From: Bacillus_CJ salitolerans | Lineage (GTDB): Bacteria; Bacillota; Bacilli; Bacillales; SA4 | DNA length: 64,000 nucleotides | Direction of reading: 5' to 3' | Assembly: GCF_042680805.1 (NCBI RefSeq) | Contig: NZ_JBHUEM010000045.1 | Location: 178,125-242,124, forward strand | Shown here: positions 16,498 through 24,754 of the stretch, piece by piece | How positions within the stretch are numbered: position 1 is the first letter of the stretch | Layout: every line of letters begins with the position of its first letter | Notes under the pieces: generated by a model | Database searches by the model: none | Told to the model about the DNA's origin: nothing | What the model saw: the letters and a program-made list of their open reading frames with translations, nothing else | Made by a program: the position numbers and the translations under genes

Positions 16498-17808
16498 TTA
16501 ACTTCTTGGTCTCGCAATAATTCTTATTGGAGTACCAACAAATCCAAAAGCAGCACGAATTTGGTTTTCTAAAAATCTTTCATATGAAAAGTGTAATAGC
16601 TCTGGATCATTAACGAAAATGACAAACGTTGGTGGTTTTACGGCCACTTGTGACGCATAAAATATCTTTAATCTGTTTCCTTTGTCAGTTGGAGTAGGAT
16701 TCATCGCTACTGCGTCCATAATAATGTCATTGAGTACATTCGTTTGAACCCTCATATTATGGTTTTCAGCAGCCATGTTAATCATTGGCATAAGGGTATG
16801 AATCCGCTTCTTCGTTTTTGCAGATAAGAATACAACAGGAGCATAATCGAGAAATAGAAAATGATTCCGAATCTTTCGTTCGAACTCTTGCATAGTTTTT
16901 TCATCTTTTTCAACAGCATCCCATTTATTCACTACAATTACAACAGCTCTTCCAGCTTCATGTGCATAACCAGCAATTTTTTTATCCTGCTCAATAATTC
17001 CTTCTTCTCCATTTATCACGACAAGTACGACATCAGAGCGTTCAATTGCCTTTAAAGCACGCAATACACTATATTTTTCTGTACTCTCATACACTTTCCC
17101 TTTTTTTCGCATTCCAGCTGTATCGATAATGACATAATCTTGTCCATCTTTTGAGTATGGTGTATCAATCGCATCTCGAGTCGTTCCCGCGATATCACTT
17201 ACAATAACGCGTTCCTCCCCTAGAATCGCATTAACTAAAGATGACTTCCCTACGTTCGGTCTACCAATTAATGAAAATCGTATCGTGCTTTCATCATAAT
17301 CCTCTTCCTCTCGATTTGGAAAATGATGGATTGCAGCATCCAATAAATCTCCTAAGCCTAATCCGTGGGATCCCGATACTGGAATCGGTTCACCGAACCC
17401 TAGTGCGTAAAAGTCAAAAATATCATTTCTCATTTCGGGATTATCGACTTTATTTACTGCTAGAACGACTGGCTTGTCAGAACGGTACAAGATTTTAGCC
17501 ACTTCTTCATCAGCCGATGTTACTCCTTCACGTCCATTAACCATAAAAATAATCACATCAGCTTCATCTATTGCCACTTCTGCTTGTTCTCTTATTTCAG
17601 CAAGAAAAGGTGCATCACCAATTTCTATTCCACCTGTATCTATAATATTAAAATTCTGGTTTAACCATTCCCCCGAGCTGTATATTCGATCTCTTGTCAC
17701 TCCTGGAATATCTTCTACAATAGATACTCGTTCGCCAACAATTCGATTAAAAATGGTTGATTTCCCTACATTCGGTCTTCCTACAATCGCAATAATTGGT
17801 TTTGGCAC
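16498..17808 (-). CDS. der: Ribosome-assembly GTPase Der (EngA)
   Basis: Der helps mature the 50S subunit. The 436-residue protein has two GTPase domains (P-loops GRPNVGKST near residue 8 and GRPNVGKSS near 180; switch motifs DTGG and DTAG; base-recognition NKVD and NKWD) and a C-terminal KH-like domain ending RIIARPRS. The start is GTG with AAAGGATG upstream. Confidence 0.98.
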   Translation of the reverse strand: MPKPIIAIVGRPNVGKSTIFNRIVGERVSIVEDIPGVTRDRIYSSGEWLNQNFNIIDTGGIEIGDAPFLAEIREQAEVAIDEADVIIFMVNGREGVTSADEEVAKILYRSDKPVVLAVNKVDNPEMRNDIFDFYALGFGEPIPVSGSHGLGLGDLLDAAIHHFPNREEEDYDESTIRFSLIGRPNVGKSSLVNAILGEERVIVSDIAGTTRDAIDTPYSKDGQDYVIIDTAGMRKKGKVYESTEKYSVLRALKAIERSDVVLVVINGEEGIIEQDKKIAGYAHEAGRAVVIVVNKWDAVEKDEKTMQEFERKIRNHFLFLDYAPVVFLSAKTKKRIHTLMPMINMAAENHNMRVQTNVLNDIIMDAVAMNPTPTDKGNRLKIFYASQVAVKPPTFVIFVNDPELLHFSYERFLENQIRAAFGFVGTPIRIIARPRS

Positions 17809-17870
17809 AGCAAAACATCCTTTCTAATATCCTAAAAGTAAAAATGTATATAAATAGGATTGTATGTAAA

Positions 17871-17907
17871 AAAGCTAGGAAATCCCTTCTAATCAAAAGA
17901 AGGGATT
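17871..17907 (-). terminator. Terminator downstream of the yphB-capping gene pair
   Basis: AATCCCTTCT/AGAAGGGATT perfect 10-bp stem (17881-17907), followed on the minus strand by TTTCCTAGCTTTTTT. It sits between the small gene at 17964 and der. Confidence 0.75.
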
Positions 17908-17963
17908 CATATTCTTTAACTTTCTTATCCTACCAAAAATGTGCATTAAGGACAATCATTTCC

Positions 17964-18149
17964 TTAATGCTTGACAATAACATACACCTCTTCACTCAGC
18001 TTATGAGCTATTCCATCTAAAATCGCTTCTAGATTTTTCGCGAAGTGATCCATTTCTTCAACGGATTCACATGTGAATATTGAAGTGCCACCTGCTACCC
18101 TAGCTGGATTTACTGTAATAATTGCTAATATATACTTTTCTAAATTCAT
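17964..18149 (-). CDS. Capping complex subunit for YIEGIA (YpzH-like)
   Basis: A 61-residue protein, MNLEKYILAIITVNPARVAGG at the N-terminus, of the type found next to YIEGIA proteins in spore formers. Its start overlaps the stop of the upstream YIEGIA gene by four bases, so they are translationally coupled. The name is a family label; the molecular role is not known to me. Confidence 0.8.
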   Translation of the reverse strand: MNLEKYILAIITVNPARVAGGTSIFTCESVEEMDHFAKNLEAILDGIAHKLSEEVYVIVKH

Positions 18150-19042
18150 TGTATTTTCTGCCCCTTTTCGTTTGCTTTTGATTCGGTCGGCATACGAATA
18201 GCGTTTTCTAAAGTTGGAACAAGTCCAATAACTTCAATTGCTTTTTGGTAGTCCTTCACCTGTGGAAGTACGAATATCCCAACTCTGCCATCATCTAAAT
18301 CTCTTTTAGCAAGTGGGACGAGAGCAGGTGTACCTGAATCTCTATAAACCCCAAGAGCAACAGAAACATCATGTAGAATGGCTTGTCTCTGTCCAAGATT
18401 TGCAATCGTTGATCGAGCATCAAAATTTTTGGGCTTTAAAATGAACCCCATTCCATACTTAAGGACTTCTTCTTGCCTTTCAGGAATACCAATATTCATA
18501 ATATAAATATTATCTACAAATAAACCCGGTCCATCGAACCTTGGTTCTACATATTCAATATCGACAATATCTTTAAGCCTACCACCACTCATAAGTTTTT
18601 TAGATAGTAATAGAGCAATTAATCCCACTCCAATCCCAGCCCACACGTTCCAGACTAAGTAACTTAAAGTTGAGACAAATGACGTAAAAATAACTAAATA
18701 ATTTCTTCCTTCAAAGACCACGGCAATCCCTTCAATATAGGGATTACCTCTTGGAACTAGTTCATAGCTATCCAATTGAGCCAGTGTATTCCTCTCCATA
18801 TTTCTTACTTCTCTAAACTGAGATGCGGCTAACGTTAAAAATGTAATCGCCGTAAAATCCTCTTCCATTATGGATGGAACAGCAACAGTACCGAGGCCAG
18901 CAGCAATAAACCCTAATGCAATATGAATAATTCTTCCATGTAGATATGTAGGATATTGCCTGTAGTCCGTTTTCAGCATATAGATTCTTGTTAATGTACC
19001 AATTATCACACCAAATAATATTGGATATGTATATTCATTCAC
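18146..19042 (-). CDS. yphB: YIEGIA family protein (YphB/SeaA-like)
   Basis: A membrane protein with the diagnostic YIEGIA motif in NPYIEGIAVVFEGRNY. Two to three hydrophobic segments lie in the N-terminal third, one near residues 135-155, and a soluble part follows. B. subtilis YphB (SeaA) has been linked to spore envelope assembly. I choose the GTG at 19042 (298 residues, VNEYTYPILFG) because it sits one base after the yphA stop; the longer frame runs into yphA. Co-transcribed with yphA and the small gene downstream. Confidence 0.87.
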   Translation of the reverse strand: MNEYTYPILFGVIIGTLTRIYMLKTDYRQYPTYLHGRIIHIALGFIAAGLGTVAVPSIMEEDFTAITFLTLAASQFREVRNMERNTLAQLDSYELVPRGNPYIEGIAVVFEGRNYLVIFTSFVSTLSYLVWNVWAGIGVGLIALLLSKKLMSGGRLKDIVDIEYVEPRFDGPGLFVDNIYIMNIGIPERQEEVLKYGMGFILKPKNFDARSTIANLGQRQAILHDVSVALGVYRDSGTPALVPLAKRDLDDGRVGIFVLPQVKDYQKAIEVIGLVPTLENAIRMPTESKANEKGQKIQ

Positions 19043-19043
19043 C

Positions 19044-19643
19044 CTATCCCAACCTTTCACGTGCTTGTTTTTGTTGTAATTGATTAAAGTACGTAGACAG
19101 TAATTCAAGTCCGTTCCATAGGGATATCATAAAAATACCAATCGCAACGATATCAAAAAAGAGTAATGTTCCGATTGTTTGTGTAAATTGAATTTTCGAT
19201 AAAATAACACGATATAGAACTTCTCCATGACAAATACCTATGATAAAAATAATGTACCTTTTTAATGATTGTTTGGTTAGAAGTAAAACTAGATATGTAA
19301 GGATGAAACTAACCATGAAGGTTGGATTAAATACAATCCACACTGGATCAAAAAGACTAAACAAGTAGAAGGTCACATAAGCCAAACCGAGAATGATTGT
19401 ACAGATAGATATATATAAGAGAGTTATATTATTTAGTTTGGCTGACATCATATAAGAAACGAACAATAAGATTAGAAATCCTATTGAAATTTCATGACTA
19501 AGTATGGAGATCTTCATGTGTGCAAAACTGAGTAAGACTAATATTAAAATGGCTACTTGGGTTCGTACTTTTCCCTTTCCTACTATAAAGGTTGTAATGA
19601 CCCAGCCTATCCACCCTATCCAATAGAACCAAATTCCTTCCAC
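19044..19643 (-). CDS. yphA: YphA-like integral membrane protein
   Basis: The product is almost entirely hydrophobic with about six membrane segments. The GTG at 19643 gives 199 residues and has AGGAGGGAC seven bases upstream; the longer frame starts before that site. Position next to yphB identifies YphA. Function unknown; the operon context suggests a sporulation or envelope role. Confidence 0.8.
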   Translation of the reverse strand: MEGIWFYWIGWIGWVITTFIVGKGKVRTQVAILILVLLSFAHMKISILSHEISIGFLILLFVSYMMSAKLNNITLLYISICTIILGLAYVTFYLFSLFDPVWIVFNPTFMVSFILTYLVLLLTKQSLKRYIIFIIGICHGEVLYRVILSKIQFTQTIGTLLFFDIVAIGIFMISLWNGLELLSTYFNQLQQKQARERLG

Positions 19644-19772
19644 TACTGTCCCTCCTATCATTTCCATTATGGCTACAATTCATGATATTTAATCAGAAAT
19701 ATATTGAATTGAATGCTATTACTGTCGTATGGAAATGATAAGACTTAATCACTGTTTAGAGGAGGTTTAATG

Positions 19773-19904
19773 ATGGGTAAAGATCGTCAAGAAAAGAAAC
19801 TTAAAGAATCACGCCGAGTGGAATCTGATCGTGATCAACAATTAGATTATCCTGGAGCTACTAGAATGGAAAGTCCGGAGACAGCACGAGACAGAAACAA
19901 ATAA
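19773..19904 (+). CDS. ypzI: YpzI family small protein
   Basis: A 43-residue, highly charged protein: MGKDRQEKKLKESRRVESD at the N-terminus, then QQLDYPGATRMESPE. This is the conserved YpzI pattern and it lies in the usual place near yphA and fni. The second of two adjacent ATGs is better placed behind GAGGAGG. Function unknown. It is one of the few plus-strand genes here. Confidence 0.88.
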   Translation: MGKDRQEKKLKESRRVESDRDQQLDYPGATRMESPETARDRNK

Positions 19905-20052
19905 GGAAAAACTAGTGACTTACGTCCATACCCTCCGATAACATATATGTAAGTAATCCGTGGTAATATCGAGACTTTAAACACTGGCTTTTTACTAGTT
20001 TAGGTATGGAGGTCTTATCGAAAGCAAAGTAACGGAACAACACTGAATATTA

Positions 20053-20081
20053 ACAAAAAAAAACAGCTCATTTGAGCTGTT
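20053..20081. terminator. Bidirectional terminator between ypzI and fni
   Basis: The stem AACAGCTCA/TGAGCTGTT (20062-20081) has runs of A on its left and T on its right, so it can stop transcripts from either side: fni on the minus strand and ypzI on the plus strand. Confidence 0.85.
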
Positions 20082-20087
20082 TTTCAT

Positions 20088-21128
20088 TTATAAATATTCA
20101 GTGTTAATCTCTCTTTGTAGTAGCCAGTGATATGTGTCACCTTTTACGACAATTGGCGCTTTCTTAATTTCATCCAAATTTCTCGTACCTAAAGCTGTCA
20201 TAATGAATCTAATATCATTATGAAGCTCCGTGATTTCATCTATAGTACTCTGAAGTCCTTTATCGATAAGCATCTTTAGCAGGTATCCTGCCATCCCAAC
20301 AGCACTTGCCCCTAATCGTATTGCTTTAATCATATCTAGTGCACTTTGAATCCCGCCTGAACCAATAATGGATAAGGAAGAAGATACCGAGCGAACCTCT
20401 GCAATAGAAGAAGCTGTAGGTATTCCCCATTCATCAAAGAAGCCAAGATTTCTACTACGACGTAGGTTTTCAATTTTCGAGAAGTTCGTGCCTCCAAATC
20501 CACCTACATCAATGATTGAAACTCCAACCTCTTCTAACTTTATTGCTGTTTCCTTACTCATTCCGTATCCAACTTCCTTTACAATGACCGGAATATTTAC
20601 ACGCTTTACCACCTTTTCTATTCGGCGAAGCGCTCCTGAAAAATCTCTGTCTCCTTCTGGCATGACAAGTTCCTGAACGACATTCAAATGTATTTGTAAA
20701 GCGTTTGCTTCAATCATCTCAATTGCTTCAAGGGCTTGGTCTACTGTTGCCTCACTTCCTAAGTTAGCAACAACCACTCCTGTTGGATTTTCTCTTCTTA
20801 CCACTTGATAGGAGCTTCGCTCCTTTGGATCTTTAATAGCAGACATTTGGGATCCAACAGCTAATCCAATATTACACTCTTTAGATATGATCGCTAGTTC
20901 TTGATTAATCTTTAAGGTTTGCTCACCACCTCCACCTGTCATTGCATTGATAATAATAGGCGAACTTAATGAAAGTTCGCCTACTTTTGTACTATATTGA
21001 ATTTCATTGATAGACAGGTTGGGTAGACTTTGATGAACGAAAAGCACATCATCAAAACCATGAGCACGGACTTGACCAGTTTCAATTGCATTATTAATAT
21101 GATCAATTTTTCTTTGTGCTCTGCTCAT
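20088..21128 (-). CDS. fni: Type 2 isopentenyl-diphosphate isomerase Fni
   Basis: Fni interconverts IPP and DMAPP using FMN. The 346-residue protein has the family N-terminus RKIDHI, NAMTGGG, VGSQMSA, the HLN substrate loop in QIHLNVVQE, KEVGYGMS, DVGGFGGTNF and the phosphate-binding SGGIQS segment. It supplies prenyl precursors used by the hepS-hepT enzymes encoded elsewhere in this window. 14 bases separate it from ypfD. Confidence 0.97.
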   Translation of the reverse strand: MSRAQRKIDHINNAIETGQVRAHGFDDVLFVHQSLPNLSINEIQYSTKVGELSLSSPIIINAMTGGGGEQTLKINQELAIISKECNIGLAVGSQMSAIKDPKERSSYQVVRRENPTGVVVANLGSEATVDQALEAIEMIEANALQIHLNVVQELVMPEGDRDFSGALRRIEKVVKRVNIPVIVKEVGYGMSKETAIKLEEVGVSIIDVGGFGGTNFSKIENLRRSRNLGFFDEWGIPTASSIAEVRSVSSSLSIIGSGGIQSALDMIKAIRLGASAVGMAGYLLKMLIDKGLQSTIDEITELHNDIRFIMTALGTRNLDEIKKAPIVVKGDTYHWLLQREINTEYL

Positions 21129-21142
21129 TATATTATCACCAT

Positions 21143-22282
21143 TTATTTTAGTTTATTTAGTTGATCACCAATCATATCACCTAAGCTAAACCCTGTTGAT
21201 TCTTCCTTCTGTTGGTATTCGCGGAAATCTCCTTGATCCTCTTCTTCCAGAAGCTCTCGAATGCTTAGAGATATTCTTTGGTCTTCTTTATTAATATCAA
21301 GAACCTTTACTTTCACTTGTTGTCCTACAGATAATTCTTCTTGAGGAGTTTTGATATGTTTGTTTGAAATTTGTGAAATATGAACAAGCCCCTCAACACC
21401 TGGCATTACTTCAACAAATGCACCAAATGTTACTAAACGACGAACTGTACCTTCAATCACATCTCCAACCTTTAGTTGTTCCGTGACACGGTCCCAAGGT
21501 CCAGGTAATGTTTCTTTAATTGATAATGAAATCCTTTCATTATCTGTATCTACCCCTAATACCTTAACCTTTACTTGTTCTCCTTCTTTAATTACATCTG
21601 ACGGTTTTGTTACATGTTCATGAGACAATTGTGAGATATGGACTAAGCCATCAATTCCACCAATGTCAACAAATGCACCAAAATCAGTGATGCGTTGAAC
21701 AGTACCCTCTAGAACAGATCCAACTTTTAATGACTCCATTGTTTTCTTCTTGCTTTGTTGTTGTTCTTGTTCCACAACAGCACGATGAGATAAAATCACA
21801 CGATTTTTTTCTTTGTCAAGTTCTGCAACCTTTAGAGAAAGTGTCTTCCCTTTATAATCAGAGAAATCCTCTACAAAGTACGCCTCTACAAGCGAAGCAG
21901 GAATAAACCCTCTAACACCTACATCAACAACTAGGCCACCTTTTACAACATCCTTAATCTCAGCATCAAACACTTCACCCGCTTGGTACTTATTTTCTAA
22001 ATCATCCCAAGCCTTTTCAGCGTCAACTGCTCTTTTAGATAGGATGACTGCATCATCCTCTATTTTAGTTACCTTAAGTTCAAGTGTCTGCCCCTCAGAA
22101 ACTACCTCACTTGCTTTTTCAATGTGTAAGCTTGATAGCTCGCTAATCGGAACAATCCCATCAGACTTGTAACCAATGTTGACAAGGACCTGCTTTTCCT
22201 CTACTTTCGTTACCTGTCCAGTAACAATATCCCCAACTTCTAAGTTTGTTAATTCCACAACTTCTTGATTCATTTCTTCCAT
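21143..22282 (-). CDS. ypfD: S1-domain protein YpfD (ribosomal protein S1 homologue)
   Basis: An RNA-binding protein with four S1 domains, visible as repeats of the type VGDIVTGQVTKVEEKQVLVNI, GFIPASL, GAFVDIGGIDGLVHISQLS and GAFVEVMPGVEGLVHISQIS. The last two are the best preserved. The ATG at 22282 (379 residues) has AAGGAGGTAG upstream and starts MEEMNQ. B. subtilis YpfD is similar in length. Often annotated rpsA, although Firmicute homologues are shorter than the six-domain E. coli S1. Confidence 0.93.
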   Translation of the reverse strand: MEEMNQEVVELTNLEVGDIVTGQVTKVEEKQVLVNIGYKSDGIVPISELSSLHIEKASEVVSEGQTLELKVTKIEDDAVILSKRAVDAEKAWDDLENKYQAGEVFDAEIKDVVKGGLVVDVGVRGFIPASLVEAYFVEDFSDYKGKTLSLKVAELDKEKNRVILSHRAVVEQEQQQSKKKTMESLKVGSVLEGTVQRITDFGAFVDIGGIDGLVHISQLSHEHVTKPSDVIKEGEQVKVKVLGVDTDNERISLSIKETLPGPWDRVTEQLKVGDVIEGTVRRLVTFGAFVEVMPGVEGLVHISQISNKHIKTPQEELSVGQQVKVKVLDINKEDQRISLSIRELLEEEDQGDFREYQQKEESTGFSLGDMIGDQLNKLK

Positions 22283-22440
22283 CACCACTACCTCCTTAAT
22301 TCGCAACTCACAGTTAAAGTGAATTTTACACCATTTACTACTTAATATGTATAAAATGGAAGGTAAAAACCCTTCACGAAAAAACTTCTTTTTTCTAACT
22401 TCTAATAAATACTACTTTTTGTCAAGTAATATACTTTTAG

Positions 22441-23022
22441 CTATTGGTATTTTTCCAAAAGGGATTGAATGGAATTCATAATGATGTCAGTAGCCTCTTC
22501 GGCAGATACTTTTTCTGCTCGGATTGATTCAAAATTAATGGCCTCTCCAAACACAACTTTTAAACTTTTAAATGGCTTATATGGGCCAATGATGGCACAT
22601 GGTATAACTGATGCATTTGTACGTAACGCAAAGAATCCAGCACCTGCAAGTCCCTTACCTAATTGACCTGTTTTACTTCTAGTTCCTTCTGGAAACAACC
22701 CTAATACCTTTCCATCTCGAAGTATTTGCAATCCAGTCTTAAGTGCTTGCTTATCACTCATACCTCTTTTCACTGGAAATGCATTAAGACTCGGTAGAAG
22801 ATTTTTTAAAATAGGTACACGAAAAATTTCTTCCTTGGCCATAAAGTGAATGGGCCGTTTTGCTGAAATCCCAACAATCGGTGGATCTAAATTATCAATA
22901 TGATTGGAGCATATGAGTACACCACCATGACTTGGAATATTTTCAGCACCGATTACATCTACTCTATATAGAGGTTTTAGAATACCTGTACAAATAACTT
23001 TCCCAATATTATATAGATTCAC
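22441..23022 (-). CDS. 1-acyl-sn-glycerol-3-phosphate acyltransferase (PlsC family)
   Basis: This enzyme acylates lysophosphatidic acid to phosphatidic acid. It has the catalytic H-x4-D motif in NHIDNLDP, the FPEGTRS motif and the second-half PVKRG segment. I favour the GTG at 23022 (VNLYNIGK), nine bases after AAAGGA; an ATG at 23040 is also in frame and would overlap cmk more. Overlap with the end of cmk indicates coupling. B. subtilis lacks a gene at this place, though related bacilli have one. Confidence 0.88.
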   Translation of the reverse strand: MNLYNIGKVICTGILKPLYRVDVIGAENIPSHGGVLICSNHIDNLDPPIVGISAKRPIHFMAKEEIFRVPILKNLLPSLNAFPVKRGMSDKQALKTGLQILRDGKVLGLFPEGTRSKTGQLGKGLAGAGFFALRTNASVIPCAIIGPYKPFKSLKVVFGEAINFESIRAEKVSAEEATDIIMNSIQSLLEKYQ

Positions 23023-23698
23023 ACCCATCAATCCTTTCATGAACTAATGTCATGATATTATTCACTACATCACTGATTGATAGAGAAGTTGTATCAATTT
23101 CTACAGCATCTTGTGCTTTGACTAAAGGCGATACTTCTCTTTCTGAATCTATTCGATCCCGCTCCTCAATTTCCTTCTTTAATCGCTCTAAATTAGCTTC
23201 AAAACCTTTTCTTACATTTTCTTCATACCGTCTTTTTGCTCGTTCTTCTACGGAAGCTAGTAAAAATACTTTTACTTCGGCATTTGGTAAAACCTTTGTC
23301 CCAATATCTCTACCGTCCATTACAACTCCCCCGAATTTTGCCATTTCCTGTTGTCTATGGACCATTTCTTCACGAACGAGTCGGTGCTGTGCTACAAAGG
23401 AAACATGATTCGTAACTGAACTAGTTCTTATTTCATTTGTTACATCTATATTGTCTAAATATACGAGCTGACCTTCAGTTGAAGGAATTAATTTGATCGT
23501 CGTATTTGGCAATAATTTTGCTAATGCAGATTCATCATGTACATCTAATAAATGTTGAAGTGCTTTATACGTCAAAGCACGATACATAGCACCTGTATCA
23601 ATATATATGTATGAAAGTTGTTCTGCAATTCTTTTTGCCACAGTACTTTTTCCAGCTGCTGCTGGTCCATCTATTGCAATGGAGATCTTCTTTTCCAT
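23009..23698 (-). CDS. cmk: Cytidylate kinase Cmk
   Basis: Cmk phosphorylates CMP and dCMP. The 229-residue protein has the P-loop IDGPAAAGKST, the YIDTGAMYRALT segment, the MDGRDIGT motif and the ERDRIDSERE lid. The gene precedes the acyltransferase and ypfD in the same direction, as in many Firmicutes. Confidence 0.97.
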   Translation of the reverse strand: MEKKISIAIDGPAAAGKSTVAKRIAEQLSYIYIDTGAMYRALTYKALQHLLDVHDESALAKLLPNTTIKLIPSTEGQLVYLDNIDVTNEIRTSSVTNHVSFVAQHRLVREEMVHRQQEMAKFGGVVMDGRDIGTKVLPNAEVKVFLLASVEERAKRRYEENVRKGFEANLERLKKEIEERDRIDSEREVSPLVKAQDAVEIDTTSLSISDVVNNIMTLVHERIDGCESI

Positions 23699-23720
23699 AG
23701 TTCCTCCTATAATATAGAAC

Positions 23721-23748
23721 GTAATAAATAAAAGCAGGTTCCACCTGC
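23721..23748 (-). terminator. Terminator of ypfB
   Basis: GCAGGT/ACCTGC stem with a three-base loop (23734-23748), then TTTTATTTATT on the minus strand. It separates ypfB from cmk. Confidence 0.75.
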
Positions 23749-23770
23749 CTTCTATATTCTAGCACACTGA

Positions 23771-23950
23771 CTATTGTTGGTCGAATGTTTCTAGAATCTT
23801 GCTGTATGTATCTTTAGTCACACCTTCATAGTGTATGACCTTTGATAGATATGGTGAAATGTCTTGATTTGTAAGTAACAACTGTGCTAAAACTAAAAAA
23901 ATCAATTGTACAAACACAAGTTTTATTAGAAACGATTCAAATCTTTTCAT
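23771..23950 (-). CDS. ypfB: YpfB family small membrane protein
   Basis: A 59-residue protein with one membrane segment (about 8-28) and a short outside tail, matching YpfB in place and size. The ATG at 23950 is preceded by GAGGGGG. That ribosome site lies in the 3' arm of a strong hairpin (23955-23990). Function unknown. Confidence 0.75.
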   Translation of the reverse strand: MKRFESFLIKLVFVQLIFLVLAQLLLTNQDISPYLSKVIHYEGVTKDTYSKILETFDQQ

Positions 23951-23952
23951 AG

Positions 23953-23990
23953 AAAGCCCCCTCAACTACTAGTTTAAGGGGGTTTCTCGT
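23953..23990 (-). promoter_or_regulatory. Hairpin overlapping the ypfB ribosome-binding site
   Basis: On the minus strand AACCCCCT pairs with the AGGGGG of GAGGGGGCTT just before the ypfB ATG. It could act as a weak terminator for ypfA, although no T-run follows, or hide the ribosome site of ypfB. Confidence 0.5.
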
Positions 23991-24001
23991 TTTTTATACA
24001 A

Positions 24002-24661
24002 TTATTTCATGCCTTTTCTTTTAAAATTCAATTGTCTTTCAAAGGTAAAACGGATAAGTAGCTGTCTCTCTGCATCACTTATGCCAATGAATTCAATAGG
24101 CATTTTATCTCGCTCTCCATTACGTCCATGAATTATTCTTATCGCCCTAGATTTTAATACAATGTAGTGATAATCACCAGATTGCATAGGTAATACTAAC
24201 CAGCAATTAAAAATTGTTTCTGGTTCTAATGTTGTATTGAGTGGAAGAACAATTGCTGCTCCTCCTGCACTTATATCACCAGTAATCGTAACAAAAGGAG
24301 AAAAATCATGATTTATAGGATGTAAAGCTACATCTACCGCAGTTTCCACTCTAACAAATTGCCTTCTCTGGACTCGGACTAAATCTTGATTCCCAGGATA
24401 CGAAAGAGCAATCATTGGGATATTTTGTTTAACTCTCCCCTGTACTTCTGTTTCAAATAAGTAAACTGTATTGTCTTTTCCTACAAACGATGCTTTAAAC
24501 TGTGTACCATCAAGTAGAAAAACAGTCTTACCTGTATTCATATTAACAGGATAATCTATATACAGTTCTTCCCCTTTTTTCTCTACTAACTTACATCGAT
24601 ACCTTTCATTATCTGTAGAGTATTTGGGTTCTAATATAATTGTATCCCCTATGTTTATCAT
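24002..24661 (-). CDS. ypfA: c-di-GMP-binding flagellar brake protein YpfA/MotI (PilZ)
   Basis: A 219-residue two-domain protein: an N-terminal YcgR-type beta domain (1-95) and a C-terminal PilZ domain with the c-di-GMP motif RRQFVR followed by DISAGGAAI. In B. subtilis this protein (MotI, DgrA) disengages the flagellar stator when c-di-GMP is high. Its place between ypfB and ypeB is conserved. Together with cheR it implies motility. Confidence 0.92.
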   Translation of the reverse strand: MINIGDTIILEPKYSTDNERYRCKLVEKKGEELYIDYPVNMNTGKTVFLLDGTQFKASFVGKDNTVYLFETEVQGRVKQNIPMIALSYPGNQDLVRVQRRQFVRVETAVDVALHPINHDFSPFVTITGDISAGGAAIVLPLNTTLEPETIFNCWLVLPMQSGDYHYIVLKSRAIRIIHGRNGERDKMPIEFIGISDAERQLLIRFTFERQLNFKRKGMK

Positions 24662-24710
24662 AAGTATCCCCCACTTGTATAAACCATTCCATACATGTAT
24701 TATCTCATGG

Positions 24711-24747
24711 AATAAAAAAAAGGAAAAGTCAATAATGACCTTTCCTT
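24711..24747 (-). terminator. Terminator of sleB-ypeB
   Basis: AAGGAAA.GTCA/TGAC.TTTCCTT 12-bp stem with one wobble (24720-24747), followed on the minus strand by eight Ts. Confidence 0.88.
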
Positions 24748-24754
24748 CTATTGT

